Below, one piece after another: positions 30,181-38,655 of a stretch of 64,000 nt of DNA (position 1 is the stretch's first letter; every line of letters begins with the position of its first letter). The stretch spans positions 310,001 to 374,000 of the forward strand of contig NZ_QMFB01000001.1 in the NCBI RefSeq assembly GCF_003285015.1, given 5' to 3'. Source of the stretch: Paenibacillus contaminans (lineage in GTDB: Bacteria > Bacillota > Bacilli > Paenibacillales > NBRC-103111). The notes beneath the pieces are model-generated. The model saw only the letters and a program-made list of their open reading frames with translations. It was not told the origin of the DNA and ran no database searches. A program made the position numbers and the translations under genes.

Positions 30181-30887
30181 TGCGACCTGCAGGCTGCAAG
30201 CTGACGCTGTCGATGATCGTCCGCAACGAATCGGACCGGTATTTGCGGAGAGCGCTCGAAGCGCATCGGGAATATATCGACGAGGCGGTTATTATCGATG
30301 ACGGAAGCACGGACGATACCGCGGCGCTTTGCCGCGAAATGCTTGACGGCATACCGCTTCATTTGGTGAGAAATCCGCAGTCGTCATTTCATAACGAAGT
30401 GGAGCTTCGCAAGCAGCAATGGAGGGAAACGGCGGCTCGTCATCCGGATTGGATATTGAATATGGATGCCGACGAATGGTTCGAGAAGGGCGCGAAAGCC
30501 GCGCTTGACGAAATTGTCCAGCAGAACGACTATGAGGCGGTTTATTTCCGGTTGTACGATATGTGGAGCGAGACGCATTTCCGCGAGGACGATTATTGGC
30601 GCGCCCATCAGGTGTACCGGCCGTTTCTAGTCAAGCATCGACCGGAGCTGGAGATGGTTTGGAAGGAAACGCCGCAGCATTGCGGAAGATTTCCGCTTAC
30701 GATTCACCGACAGTCTTATTGGTGTCATCCTCTGCGCGTCAAGCATTTCGGATGGGCGAAGGAAAAGGATCGCATTGCGAAATACGAGCGTTACATGCGG
30801 CTGGACGGCGAGGGTCGTTACGGCTGGAAGGAGCAGTACGAGTCGATCCTGGACGAATGGCCGAATATGATCCCTTGGGAGGATTGA
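30180..30887 (+). CDS. GT2-family glycosyltransferase
   Basis: A 235-residue single-module GT2 enzyme: LSMIVRNESDRYL, IIDDGSTDDT and NMDADEWFE give the nucleotide-sugar and metal-binding signatures. The ATG shares its A with the preceding stop (TGATG), so the gene is translated with the large glycosyltransferase. It lacks the TPR-like part of modules 1 and 3. It probably adds one sugar in the same glycan pathway. Confidence 0.9.
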   Translation: MRPAGCKLTLSMIVRNESDRYLRRALEAHREYIDEAVIIDDGSTDDTAALCREMLDGIPLHLVRNPQSSFHNEVELRKQQWRETAARHPDWILNMDADEWFEKGAKAALDEIVQQNDYEAVYFRLYDMWSETHFREDDYWRAHQVYRPFLVKHRPELEMVWKETPQHCGRFPLTIHRQSYWCHPLRVKHFGWAKEKDRIAKYERYMRLDGEGRYGWKEQYESILDEWPNMIPWED

Positions 30888-30890
30888 ACG

Positions 30891-31586
30891 ATGCTTGTCC
30901 GCGATATCGAAAAAGCGCTTCTGCATGCAGAGCGGCACGGCTTTGGCTTCGGCGCGATGTCGCTCAGCAAGAGCGCGCTGGTTCATTTGGCCCGCAAGCT
31001 TGATCCGCCCGGCGACGGATCGCCGATCCGGATCCTGGAGCTCGGGGGCGGCCAGTCGACGATATTCTGGTCGTCGTTGGAAAAGATGAGCCTGCTTCCC
31101 GTTCGGGTTACGACTTTGGAGCACGACCCGGCGTGGGCTCGCGAATTACAGGCTCGCATAACAAACGAATCGATTGATGTTAGCCTTCAAACGCTGAAAC
31201 AAATCAGCGGTTCCGATTGGGAGCGCATGTTTGCGGATTCCGACAAAGCCGGACTTATGTGGGAAGAAATCGGCGAGTCTGTACCTTCCGAGCAGTTTAA
31301 CCATTTTACGATCGAAAACGCGTTTTACGCAGAAGCTCATTCGCTTATACTTGAACCGGAATCGATTGATGCGATGATCGTCGACGGTCCGCACGGCAAC
31401 GGACGTTCATTGGCTTTTCTTTTATTTGCGGCGGCGCTTAAGCCGGGGGCGCTCGTGTTGATCGACGATTTCGACCATTATCCGTTTTTGGCGGATTTCG
31501 GACGCGTCTTTCGCTACGAAGAGTTATACCGGGAAATTATCGGCGATAAGCGGTGGGTGCTGGCGCAATGTACGGGACGGCGATAG
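30891..31586 (+). CDS. Class I SAM-dependent methyltransferase-like protein
   Basis: A 231-residue Rossmann-fold protein with motif I ILELGGGQSTIFW, an acidic motif II TLEHDPAW and motif IV IDAMIVDGPHGNGRS, then LVLIDDFDHY. It starts three bases after the stop of the upstream glycosyltransferase and ends the operon. In context it could methylate a glycan or its precursor; the substrate is unknown. Confidence 0.82.
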   Translation: MLVRDIEKALLHAERHGFGFGAMSLSKSALVHLARKLDPPGDGSPIRILELGGGQSTIFWSSLEKMSLLPVRVTTLEHDPAWARELQARITNESIDVSLQTLKQISGSDWERMFADSDKAGLMWEEIGESVPSEQFNHFTIENAFYAEAHSLILEPESIDAMIVDGPHGNGRSLAFLLFAAALKPGALVLIDDFDHYPFLADFGRVFRYEELYREIIGDKRWVLAQCTGRR

Positions 31587-31629
31587 TATCCGCTGAGAAG
31601 CTATCGCCGGTCGTACCGATTGGAAAATA

Positions 31630-31662
31630 AACGCGCCGGACCGAAAGGTCGGCGCGTTTTTT
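31630..31662 (+). terminator. Terminator of the glycosylation operon
   Basis: Stem ACGCGCCGGACC / GGTCGGCGCGT with a GAAA loop and TTTTTT. It closes the run of genes from 25578 onward. Confidence 0.92.
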
Positions 31663-31826
31663 ACGACCCGCCGGCTATCGAGTAGATCCGAAACGGTGAT
31701 TTTTACTTGGGAAAAGAGGAGTTTTACCGTTCATTACCGAAATGGAAATAATATGAAGCAGCAAAAGCGTTCGGAATTTTTACCCGAAGGCAATTTTTAC
31801 ATCATCGTTACAAGGTGGGATGACAA

Positions 31827-32633
31827 ATGGATGCTAATGTCCTACAGCTTGCTAAGGAGCTTTCCGAACGGGCGATTCGCCAAGCCGGGCAAATTTCAAG
31901 GGAAAGATTCGGCCGGGATATCGATATGAAGAGCAAAGGGGATTTTGGCGATGTTGTAACGGAAGCGGATTACTTGGCCGAGGACGTCATCATAAAACAA
32001 ATTCAATCCGTCTTCCCGAATCATCAAATTCACAGCGAAGAGGCAGGCAGTCTTGGAGAGGAAAGCGATTGGCTTTGGCTGATCGACCCGTTGGACGGGA
32101 CGAATAATTTTGCGGTCGGATTGCCGGTTTTCACCGCTTCCATTACGCTGATGTTCAAGCGAGAGCCGGTTCTTGGCGTCGTCTACGAGCCGCTGACGGA
32201 CAGATTATTTTGTTCCGTGATAGGCTCGGGAGCCTATTGCAACAATCGCAGGATGCAAGTCGTCGGCGGAAGGGCGATCTCCAAAGGAAATATCGGCTGG
32301 ATTCAAGGCCATAACGTCCAGAACGACCGGAAGGCGGTACGGCTAAGGCAGCATATCGATGTGAACGTCAAAAGAATGATGCGGCTATGGGCGCCGACCT
32401 TGCAATGGTGCTTGCTGGCAAGCGGCGATATCGACGGGATCGTGCTGTTTAATTCCGAAGGCGACGACCTCTACTCCGGCGTTTTGATGGTCAAAGAAGC
32501 GGGGGGAACAGTCGTCGATTTCGAAGGGAGGCCGTTTACCGGTATGAATAAAGAACCGTATCTGATTGCGTGTCATCCCGGTCATAAAGACGATTTGCTG
32601 AAGATGGTGAGAGACGGGCTCGGTTTAAAGTAA
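31827..32633 (+). CDS. Inositol monophosphatase family protein
   Basis: A 268-residue protein of the IMPase/FBPase fold. The metal-binding sites are visible: DVVTEADYLAE, HSEEAG, and WLIDPLDGTNNF. The last metal motif, normally WDxAAG, is altered here to GDDLYSGVL, so substrate or activity may differ from true inositol monophosphatase. ATG 31827 follows AAGGTGGGA. Candidate substrates are inositol phosphate, bisphosphorylated adenosine or a sugar phosphate; the sequence does not decide. Confidence 0.88.
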   Translation: MDANVLQLAKELSERAIRQAGQISRERFGRDIDMKSKGDFGDVVTEADYLAEDVIIKQIQSVFPNHQIHSEEAGSLGEESDWLWLIDPLDGTNNFAVGLPVFTASITLMFKREPVLGVVYEPLTDRLFCSVIGSGAYCNNRRMQVVGGRAISKGNIGWIQGHNVQNDRKAVRLRQHIDVNVKRMMRLWAPTLQWCLLASGDIDGIVLFNSEGDDLYSGVLMVKEAGGTVVDFEGRPFTGMNKEPYLIACHPGHKDDLLKMVRDGLGLK

Positions 32634-32650
32634 GTACAGCCGGAAACTGG

Positions 32651-32684
32651 AGAAGCTTGCTTGCGGGCGGCTTCTTTTTCATTG
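32651..32684 (+). terminator. Probable terminator after the phosphatase gene
   Basis: Imperfect stem with outer pairs GAAGC / GCTTC and a CTTTTTC tail. Weaker than the other terminators in the window. Confidence 0.5.
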
Positions 32685-32799
32685 CAAGAAAGGAAATCCT
32701 TCTCCGCCGCCAAAAGGAAAATATATACAAACGAACATGTGTGCGGTATAATTGTGGGGATCAGGCGATCCAAGCTCATTTCGGGGGTGCGTATGTCTT

Positions 32800-33189
32800 A
32801 TGTCGAAAGTTGTCATCAATCGGGTTTCTCATGTCATGATTCCGGTGAAGCAGCTTGCAGAAAGCATTGCTTGGTATGTTGACAATCTTGGATTTCAAGT
32901 GAAATGGCAGCGCGGAGACAATAAAATGGTCATACTTGAGCTTCCCTCAGGGCCTCATTTCTTTTTATGGGAAACCGAACACGATACGTTTGCGCATTTT
33001 CGATTGAACAACGGCATTCAACCCGTGATCGGCATTGAAGCGGCGGATATTCGCGAGCTGCTGCGAAAGCTTATCGATAATGGCGTTCGGATCGGGGATG
33101 TCCGGGAAGAACGGGGAGAAGGAATGGATTTCGAGTTTTTCGATCCCAGCGGAAATATGCTGGTCGTTCACGAGCCGTTCAAAGGATGA
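32800..33189 (+). CDS. VOC (glyoxalase/bleomycin-resistance) family protein
   Basis: A 129-residue protein with one pair of beta-alpha-beta-beta-beta modules, starting VINRVSHVMIPVKQLAESIAWYVDNLGF and ending FEFFDPSGNMLVVHEPF. The first histidine and final glutamate fit the metal ligands of the family. The frame extends back to 32752, but ATG 32800 starts just before the domain. It may bind or isomerise a small molecule; no partner gene hints at which. Confidence 0.85.
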   Translation: MSKVVINRVSHVMIPVKQLAESIAWYVDNLGFQVKWQRGDNKMVILELPSGPHFFLWETEHDTFAHFRLNNGIQPVIGIEAADIRELLRKLIDNGVRIGDVREERGEGMDFEFFDPSGNMLVVHEPFKG

Positions 33190-33345
33190 AGCCTACACGG
33201 AAGACGAATAGTCTTCGTTAAAGTAAGCAAACCTTTAGGAATCAGATAGATCATAGAAAACAGTAATCGTCAGGCGTACGAAGCTTCCGGATTACTGATC
33301 GGATCGTGAGAGGCGATAAGAGTAAAGGAGTACTGTTAAGCTATT

Positions 33346-34572
33346 ATGAAAGATTGCATAGGGAATACAATCAAGATTACCGTTGTTACGGTCCTTTTGT
33401 TTGCGCTGATTATCGGCATGACCGGCTGCAGCTGGCGGGAAGAAGACGCTCCCAAGCCGCAAACGCAGCCCGAAGAAACGATTCAGCCGCCGCAACAGAC
33501 AGTCGAGCCGAGTCCAAGTTTGCCGCAACGGAGTCCAAATTTGCCGCAACGGGATGAGGTGCAAACATATGAAGCGTCCTTGGCTGCAGTAGGAGATGTG
33601 CTTATTCATAGCTCCGTATATAAAGACGCTAAAACGGAGGATGGTTATGATTTTAAGGGCATGTTCGAGCGGGTCAAGCCGTATATCGAATCCGCCGATT
33701 TGGCTATGGCGAATCAAGAAAGCATGCTGGGCGGAGTGGAGCTCGGGCTATCGGATTACCCGCGCTTCAATGGGCCGACGGAAGTGGGCGATGCGCTGAA
33801 GGATGCGGGCTTCGATATCATCAATCTTGCCAACAATCATACGCTGGATCGCGGAGAAGAGGCCGTAACGAACACGATCCGGCATTTGGACAAGCTGGGA
33901 CTGATTTATACGGGCGCTTACTTATCGGCTGAGGATCAGAAACGATTGCGAACCGTCGAGAAGAACGGGATTACTTTCGCCTTCGTGTCATACACCTTCG
34001 GAACGAACGGCATTCCGGTTCCGGCTGGCAAGCCGTATCTCGTTAATTTAATCGAAGAGGAGAAAATAAAGAGCGAAATCAGTGAAGCGCGGACACAAGC
34101 CGATGTTGTTGTTATGAATGTTCATTTCGGACAAGAATACGTCAATATGCCGAACCGGGAACAGAAGGATGTCGCCAAGATGGCGGCGGAAGCAGGCGCC
34201 GACATTATTATCGGCCATCATCCGCATGTGCTCCAGCCGATGGAATGGATCGAGACGTCACGGGGGAATCAATCGCTTGTCATTTACTCATTAGGGAACT
34301 TCCTGGCGGCGCAGGAGGGGAACCGCAATCGGACAGGCGGAATTTTACAAATGCAAGTCGTCAAAACCGTCAAGCAAGGCAATGTCACGATTCAAGTGCA
34401 GAAGCCTGCCTTTATTCCGACCTGGATCAGCATGACGAATTGGCGGAAGTACAAAATCGTACCGCTTTGGGAAGCGCCGGTCAATCAAGTTTCGAATGCC
34501 GGCACCTATATGCCGGAGATTGCCAAACATATGAAGCAATGGATGCCCGAATTGCAAGTAATGACGAAGTGA
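33346..34572 (+). CDS. CapA-family lipoprotein (poly-gamma-glutamate capsule-type)
   Basis: A 408-residue protein with a lipoprotein signal (IIGMTGC, cysteine at 28), a proline/glutamine-rich linker that includes the near-repeat LPQRSPNLPQR, and a calcineurin-like phosphoesterase domain: AVGDVLIHS, NLANNHTLDRG and IIGHHPHVLQP hold the metal ligands. By family it belongs with CapA/PgsA proteins that act in poly-gamma-glutamate export or anchoring. No capB or capC gene is nearby, so a different surface role is possible. An in-frame TAA at 33337 rules out earlier starts; AAAGGAG lies rather far (15 bases) upstream. Confidence 0.88.
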   Translation: MKDCIGNTIKITVVTVLLFALIIGMTGCSWREEDAPKPQTQPEETIQPPQQTVEPSPSLPQRSPNLPQRDEVQTYEASLAAVGDVLIHSSVYKDAKTEDGYDFKGMFERVKPYIESADLAMANQESMLGGVELGLSDYPRFNGPTEVGDALKDAGFDIINLANNHTLDRGEEAVTNTIRHLDKLGLIYTGAYLSAEDQKRLRTVEKNGITFAFVSYTFGTNGIPVPAGKPYLVNLIEEEKIKSEISEARTQADVVVMNVHFGQEYVNMPNREQKDVAKMAAEAGADIIIGHHPHVLQPMEWIETSRGNQSLVIYSLGNFLAAQEGNRNRTGGILQMQVVKTVKQGNVTIQVQKPAFIPTWISMTNWRKYKIVPLWEAPVNQVSNAGTYMPEIAKHMKQWMPELQVMTK

Positions 34573-34578
34573 CCGCAT

Positions 34579-34602
34579 ACCGCGTATATCGCGGTTTTTT
34601 TT
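34579..34602 (+). terminator. Terminator after the CapA-like gene
   Basis: Stem ACCGCG / CGCGGT with a 5-base loop, then TTTTTTT. Confidence 0.8.
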
Positions 34603-34652
34603 AATAAATATTAGTGTTTACATGCTTCACCTATCGAGCGCTCATATTTCAA

Positions 34653-34735
34653 CGGTAAACGCGTCTGTCCTTTGCTTATGCTTGCGAAGTCGCTTTCTTC
34701 GAAAGCGTTTAGGACAACGAATCCGTTTATCCTTG
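34653..34735 (+). repeat. 83-bp intergenic repeat (family B), copy 1
   Basis: Differs from the copy at 35733-35815 at six of 83 positions. It contains a perfect inner hairpin CGCTTTC-TTC-GAAAGCG, and outer segments (TAAACGCGT... and ...CCGTTTATCC) that are partly complementary. It sits 91 bases before the nicotianamine-synthase-like gene, in the same orientation as copy 2. Confidence 0.92.
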
Positions 34736-34826
34736 TTATAAACAGTCATCATGAGCACCTTGTCCTTCCTCATATATTCATATTGCTCGACTTGAGCGAT
34801 GAGTATAGGAAACGGAGGGATGCGGG

Positions 34827-35636
34827 ATGGAAAGCCAGAGGGAGCTGTTGAACGGCCTAAACGCGCTTCGAGACGATATCGACAGACTGACGAGAGCCGC
34901 GGTCAGTGCCTCGGAAGCGTTGGATCTGCTTGGCGCTCGGCTCGATCGGCTTTGCGAATATATCGTTTGCGAAGAAAACGCGAAGTTATGGAATCGATGG
35001 GGAGACCGGGAGGGCATTGGAAATGCTGCCGAACGGCTGAGGGAATCGGCGGCAAAAGCGTTATGTTTCGTGGAAAAATCAAGATCTTTGCGTACATATA
35101 CGTCAGGCATGGATATAAATCCATATGTTTCACTGTTATCGGCTTCGGTCAAGGAGGAGTGCGGCTATACGCATATCAACCGGGACTCTAAAGTGCTCTT
35201 TGTCGGCGCCGGCGCCTTCCCGTTATCCGCCTTAACGATAGCGCTGGAGACATCCGCTTTATTATTTTGCTTGGATATTGATGAAGAAGCCGTATATCAT
35301 GGGCGAAATTTAATCCGATATTTCGGTTTGGAAGGGAACGTTACCTATTTGGATAACGGGATGAATGATGACGAATTAATAGGGCAAATGACGCATGTGT
35401 TTATCGCCTCGCTTGTACCGTCAAAGCTTGATGTGCTTAATAATCTTGCAGCAATCGTACCTTCCGAATGCAAAGTAATCGTAAGATACGGGAACGGCTT
35501 GAAATCGCTGTTTAATTACCCGTTCGATACAAATTTGTTAAAAGACTGGCGGACGACGCCGTATTGCCGCGATAAGTGTATTTACGATACGGTTATTTTA
35601 GAGCCAATCAAAATCCCCGCCCGAAATGTCCTTTAG
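34827..35636 (+). CDS. Nicotianamine synthase-like protein (CntL-type)
   Basis: A 269-residue protein, the size of CntL-type opine-metallophore synthases. The glycine-rich SAM-binding loop reads VLFVGAGAFPLSALTIA, very close to the FVGSGPLPLT pattern of nicotianamine synthases; LDIDEEAVYHGRNLI and VTYLDNGMND follow at the expected distance. The N-terminal 110 residues are helical, as in that family. Such enzymes transfer an aminobutanoate unit from SAM to an amino acid. No opine dehydrogenase (CntM), racemase (CntK) or metallophore transporter is in the window, so the gene is an orphan here. GGAGGG at 34814-34819 supports the start. Confidence 0.8.
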   Translation: MESQRELLNGLNALRDDIDRLTRAAVSASEALDLLGARLDRLCEYIVCEENAKLWNRWGDREGIGNAAERLRESAAKALCFVEKSRSLRTYTSGMDINPYVSLLSASVKEECGYTHINRDSKVLFVGAGAFPLSALTIALETSALLFCLDIDEEAVYHGRNLIRYFGLEGNVTYLDNGMNDDELIGQMTHVFIASLVPSKLDVLNNLAAIVPSECKVIVRYGNGLKSLFNYPFDTNLLKDWRTTPYCRDKCIYDTVILEPIKIPARNVL

Positions 35637-35732
35637 GTTGGCACGGCATGACAAGCTGAAACGTAAGGGTCGCGAAGGCGGCCTTTTTTGAAATTGTCAG
35701 AAAGTATATCCTCCGCTGATTGTTCCAATTCC

Positions 35733-35815
35733 CGGTAAACGCGTTTGTCCTTAGCTTATGCTTACGAAGTCGCTTTCTTCGAAAGCGTTTAGGACGGCGA
35801 AGCCGTTTATCCTTG
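35733..35815 (+). repeat. 83-bp intergenic repeat (family B), copy 2
   Basis: Direct repeat of 34653-34735 with the same inner hairpin; it lies 97 bases after the nicotianamine-synthase-like gene. With copy 1 it brackets that gene. The rest of the gap 35636-35939 holds a possible weak terminator (35660-35690) and the MarR promoter. Confidence 0.92.
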
Positions 35816-35898
35816 AACGATTAATGGGTGCCGCACGGAGAGGGATGAAGGAGCATGGTTGCATGAACGTGCATTGTGCTTTCGATTGTGCTAGAATA

Positions 35899-35914
35899 GT
35901 TAAGAAGACTTAAC
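35899..35914. promoter_or_regulatory. Likely MarR operator
   Basis: Perfect palindrome GTTAAG-AAGA-CTTAAC just after a possible -10 box TAGAAT (35892-35897). A looser copy, GTTAGGTTGCTAAAC, lies at 36422-36436 before the hydrolase gene. Self-control by the MarR protein is inferred. Confidence 0.55.
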
Positions 35915-35938
35915 AATGAAGGTGGATTACGTTTCGCG

Positions 35939-36403
35939 ATGGGAAAAGAAGCCGATATTGACAAACTGATCGAGTGCGTGAAAGAAATGAACGAAGCCGA
36001 GTATGTCATTAATACGATGCTTCTTCGAGAGTTCCAGACTTTGCTGGAAGATGAGATAACGACGAAGCAAGCATTGCTGCTGGAAATCGTCAATAAGCGA
36101 AAATCGGTAACCGTACGCGAAATCGCCGACTCCATGCAGGTTTCCTCCAGCGCAATCAGTCAAATTGTCAGCAAGCTGGAGAAGTCAGGTTATGTGAAGA
36201 GAGAAATAAATGTTCATAACCGACGCGAGATATTGGTTTTGTTGGATGAGGAAGGCGTTCGTTTTTTTGCCAAGCATGATCAGGTGGAGCGGGCGATCAT
36301 CGAACGTTTTTATGCGAAACTGGATTTCGAGGATGTTGAGCTGTTGAATAAGCTGACATTCAAATTAAAAAAAATCGTAGAAGCCGAGTTATCCGGCAAA
36401 TAA
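35939..36403 (+). CDS. MarR-family transcriptional regulator
   Basis: A 154-residue winged-helix protein: LLLEIVNKRKSVTVREIADSM leads into the recognition helix SSSAISQIVSKLEKSGYV, then the wing REINVHNRREILVLLDEEG, with long N- and C-terminal helices for dimerisation. AAGGTGG lies 13 bases before the ATG. The palindrome upstream is a good candidate for its own operator, and the serine hydrolase gene that follows may be its target. Confidence 0.9.
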   Translation: MGKEADIDKLIECVKEMNEAEYVINTMLLREFQTLLEDEITTKQALLLEIVNKRKSVTVREIADSMQVSSSAISQIVSKLEKSGYVKREINVHNRREILVLLDEEGVRFFAKHDQVERAIIERFYAKLDFEDVELLNKLTFKLKKIVEAELSGK

Positions 36404-36470
36404 TTTTTTTTTGGCCAATAGGTTAGGTTGCTAAACACTTTATATACATAATGAATGGGGAGCGATTGAA

Positions 36471-37832
36471 ATGAAGACCAAACAGGAAAAATTAACAGAA
36501 CTATTCGAAACATTAGTTGAAAAAGGACAGTTCAACGGCGCGATTTTGGTCGCAGAGAAGGGGCAGATTCTTGCAGAAGCGGCTTATGGGATGGCAGAGC
36601 TGTCTACAGGCAGAAAGCTGACCGTTACTTCCGTTTTTGAGCTTGCTTCCGTTTCCAAACCGTTCACAGCAGCCGCCATCATCCATCTTGAGCAAAGGGG
36701 AAGGTTGAATTACGAGGACCGTATCGATCGTTGGCTGCCTAATTTCCCGTATCCGGGCATCACAATTCGGCACCTGCTGACGCATACGTCGGGGCTGCCC
36801 GATTATATGGAGCTGTTTCTGGAGCATTGGGATCATACACGGATCGCTTGCAATGAAGACGTTCTCGATATGCTGACAACCTACAAGCCGGCATGTCTTT
36901 TTCATCCGAATGAGGAGTGGCGCTACAGCAATACGGGATATGTGCTGCTGGCCTTAATCGTCGAAAAAGTATCGGGGCTAAGCTTTGCCGAGTATATGCG
37001 TGAAAATATTTTTAAACCGCTGGAAATGAACGATACGCAAGTGTATAACAGACGTTACCGTAACGAGAGCATAGCTGACTATGCATACGGATACGTATAT
37101 GATGTCCGTTCGGGGGAATACATGCTGCCGGACCAACTGCCGGAGACCGACTATGTGGTGTACTTGGACGGCATTCAAGGCGACGGTACGGTAAATTCGA
37201 CGATTCGGGACTTGTACCGCTTCGATCAAGCTTTATACGGCGAAAGCCTCTTGAACGAACAATCGAAGAGCGCTGCATTCGCTCCCGCCCGCATGAATAA
37301 CGGGGAAACCTTCGATTACGGCTTCGGCTGGATTGTGGACCGTCAGGAAGGGAAAGGAACGGTCGTAAGCCATCAAGGGGGCTGGCCAGGCTACTCTACG
37401 ACATTCGTCCGCTTTGTCGATTGCAACAAAACGATCATCGGTTTAAGCAATATGGAGCAAGGCTACGAGTTCGATCAAGCGGTTATTGCGGCGGTGGAGC
37501 AAATATTGTTCGATCAGCCGTACGACATTCCGGAGCGTTTACCAAGACAGGAAGTCGTCGCCGTAGATTCGGTCGTCCTTGAACGTTATGCCGGCCATTA
37601 TGAATTTCCCGATGGGCCTAAAGTGTCCGTAACAAGCGAGGCTGGCAGTTTGTTTATACAAATTGAGGGGCAAGTAAGGCTGGAGATGTACGCTTCGTCC
37701 GAGACAAAATTTTTTATCCGCGCCTTGCCGGTCGAGGTTGAATTTATAACCGAAGAAGATCATTCGGAAGCATCCGGCTTCATCTTGTATCAGGACGGAG
37801 CAGAGCAGCAGGCGCAGCGTCAAGCGAACTGA
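36471..37832 (+). CDS. Serine hydrolase of the beta-lactamase class C / DD-peptidase family
   Basis: The 453-residue protein carries the SxxK motif SVSK (in LASVSKPFTAAAI), the YxN motif YSN (in RYSNTGYVLLA) and the third-box variant HQGGWPGY. A separate C-terminal beta domain of about 90 residues follows (RYAGHYEFPDGPKVSV). There is no signal peptide, so a cytoplasmic esterase or peptidase role is more likely than antibiotic resistance. GGGGAGCG supports ATG 36471. It lies 67 bases after the MarR gene in the same direction. Confidence 0.87.
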   Translation: MKTKQEKLTELFETLVEKGQFNGAILVAEKGQILAEAAYGMAELSTGRKLTVTSVFELASVSKPFTAAAIIHLEQRGRLNYEDRIDRWLPNFPYPGITIRHLLTHTSGLPDYMELFLEHWDHTRIACNEDVLDMLTTYKPACLFHPNEEWRYSNTGYVLLALIVEKVSGLSFAEYMRENIFKPLEMNDTQVYNRRYRNESIADYAYGYVYDVRSGEYMLPDQLPETDYVVYLDGIQGDGTVNSTIRDLYRFDQALYGESLLNEQSKSAAFAPARMNNGETFDYGFGWIVDRQEGKGTVVSHQGGWPGYSTTFVRFVDCNKTIIGLSNMEQGYEFDQAVIAAVEQILFDQPYDIPERLPRQEVVAVDSVVLERYAGHYEFPDGPKVSVTSEAGSLFIQIEGQVRLEMYASSETKFFIRALPVEVEFITEEDHSEASGFILYQDGAEQQAQRQAN

Positions 37833-37923
37833 TTTTCTTTAGGGAAATACTCCCTATTTAGTGCAAATCGTGCATGCCCAGGTGAAGACATCTCACGAGA
37901 ACGGAAAAAGATATGTGTACTCC

Positions 37924-37948
37924 AAAAACGCCGAAAGGCGTTTTTTGG
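37924..37948 (+). terminator. Terminator after the serine hydrolase
   Basis: Stem AAAAACGCC / GGCGTTTTTT with a GAAA loop. Confidence 0.9.
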
Positions 37949-38040
37949 TTTATTCAGAAAAGAAGCGGTTGATGACTGGTAGCATTTCAACACTTATACT
38001 ATCGATTTTAAAGATGTAAGAACTTGATCATGCAACGGAT

Positions 38041-38251
38041 AGTGGCCCTCACAATGAGGAAAAGTTTACTATTCGTGAGGCAAACCTCACTATGTCAAAT
38101 CAAAAACCCGTGTTTTGGTGAGGTAATGAGGCAAATGCAACTATTAGTGAGTCAAACGAAATTGATAGTTGCGTTTGCCTCACTGATGGGCGAGAACGAG
38201 CATGTTACCTGCGAAATAGTGAGGACAGCCTCATGAACAATAAGGTTTTCT
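38041..38251 (-). repeat. Dispersed intergenic repeat, family A, copy 2 (inverted)
   Basis: The complement of this stretch aligns with 8431-8640 over its whole length. GTTGCGTTTGCCTC occurs at 38168-38181 and a one-mismatch opposite copy at 38128-38141. Together with the terminator, a short family C motif (38293-38311) and the Fur box it accounts for most of the 820-base gap 37832-38656. Confidence 0.8.
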
Positions 38252-38292
38252 CCACTAATTGCCCGATTCGTGCATAACCACTACGATATCCA

Positions 38293-38311
38293 TGTTTGCT
38301 TTCGTAACCAG
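38293..38311 (+). repeat. Short dispersed motif (family C), copy 1
   Basis: TGTTTGCTTTCGTAACCAG, identical to 42741-42759; both are followed after a gap by a TTTAGASTTGAT-like sequence. Confidence 0.6.
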
Positions 38312-38462
38312 ATCATCTATCCCTGGTTTTAGACTTGATGGTGTGCTAAGTATATCGCGCGTCAGTCGAGTATGGAGCCGGCTGGAAGGTTGATGAAGAA
38401 ATGTATGCAAGCAGTGTTAATTTTGCTATGGACGGTAACATAATTTGCATATAAAGTAACAT

Positions 38463-38483
38463 GAATGATAATGAATATCATTC
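38463..38483. promoter_or_regulatory. Fur box
   Basis: Perfect 8-base inverted repeat GAATGATA / TATCATTC around a 5-base spacer, rich in the GATAAT-type hexamers of Fur sites. It lies 170 bases before the ferredoxin-NADP reductase, so that gene is probably induced by iron shortage. Confidence 0.75.
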
Positions 38484-38655
38484 ACGCAGGGGCGTACAGA
38501 ATCCTTAAACCTTCAGCTAAGCTTTGAATTTGTACAAAGAACCTGTCACATTTGTCCATTGTCCGCTCGAGAGGCAAAAGGATACAATGATTGATGTAAA
38601 TGAGAATAACTATCAACTACGATTGCCGATAAGAAGCAAACAGGAGGAATTTAAT

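Noticed and set aside
36471..37832. Reading the serine hydrolase as an antibiotic-resistance beta-lactamase
   Set aside because: SxxK and YxN are shared by many esterases and peptidases; there is no signal peptide, which a class C enzyme of this kind would need.
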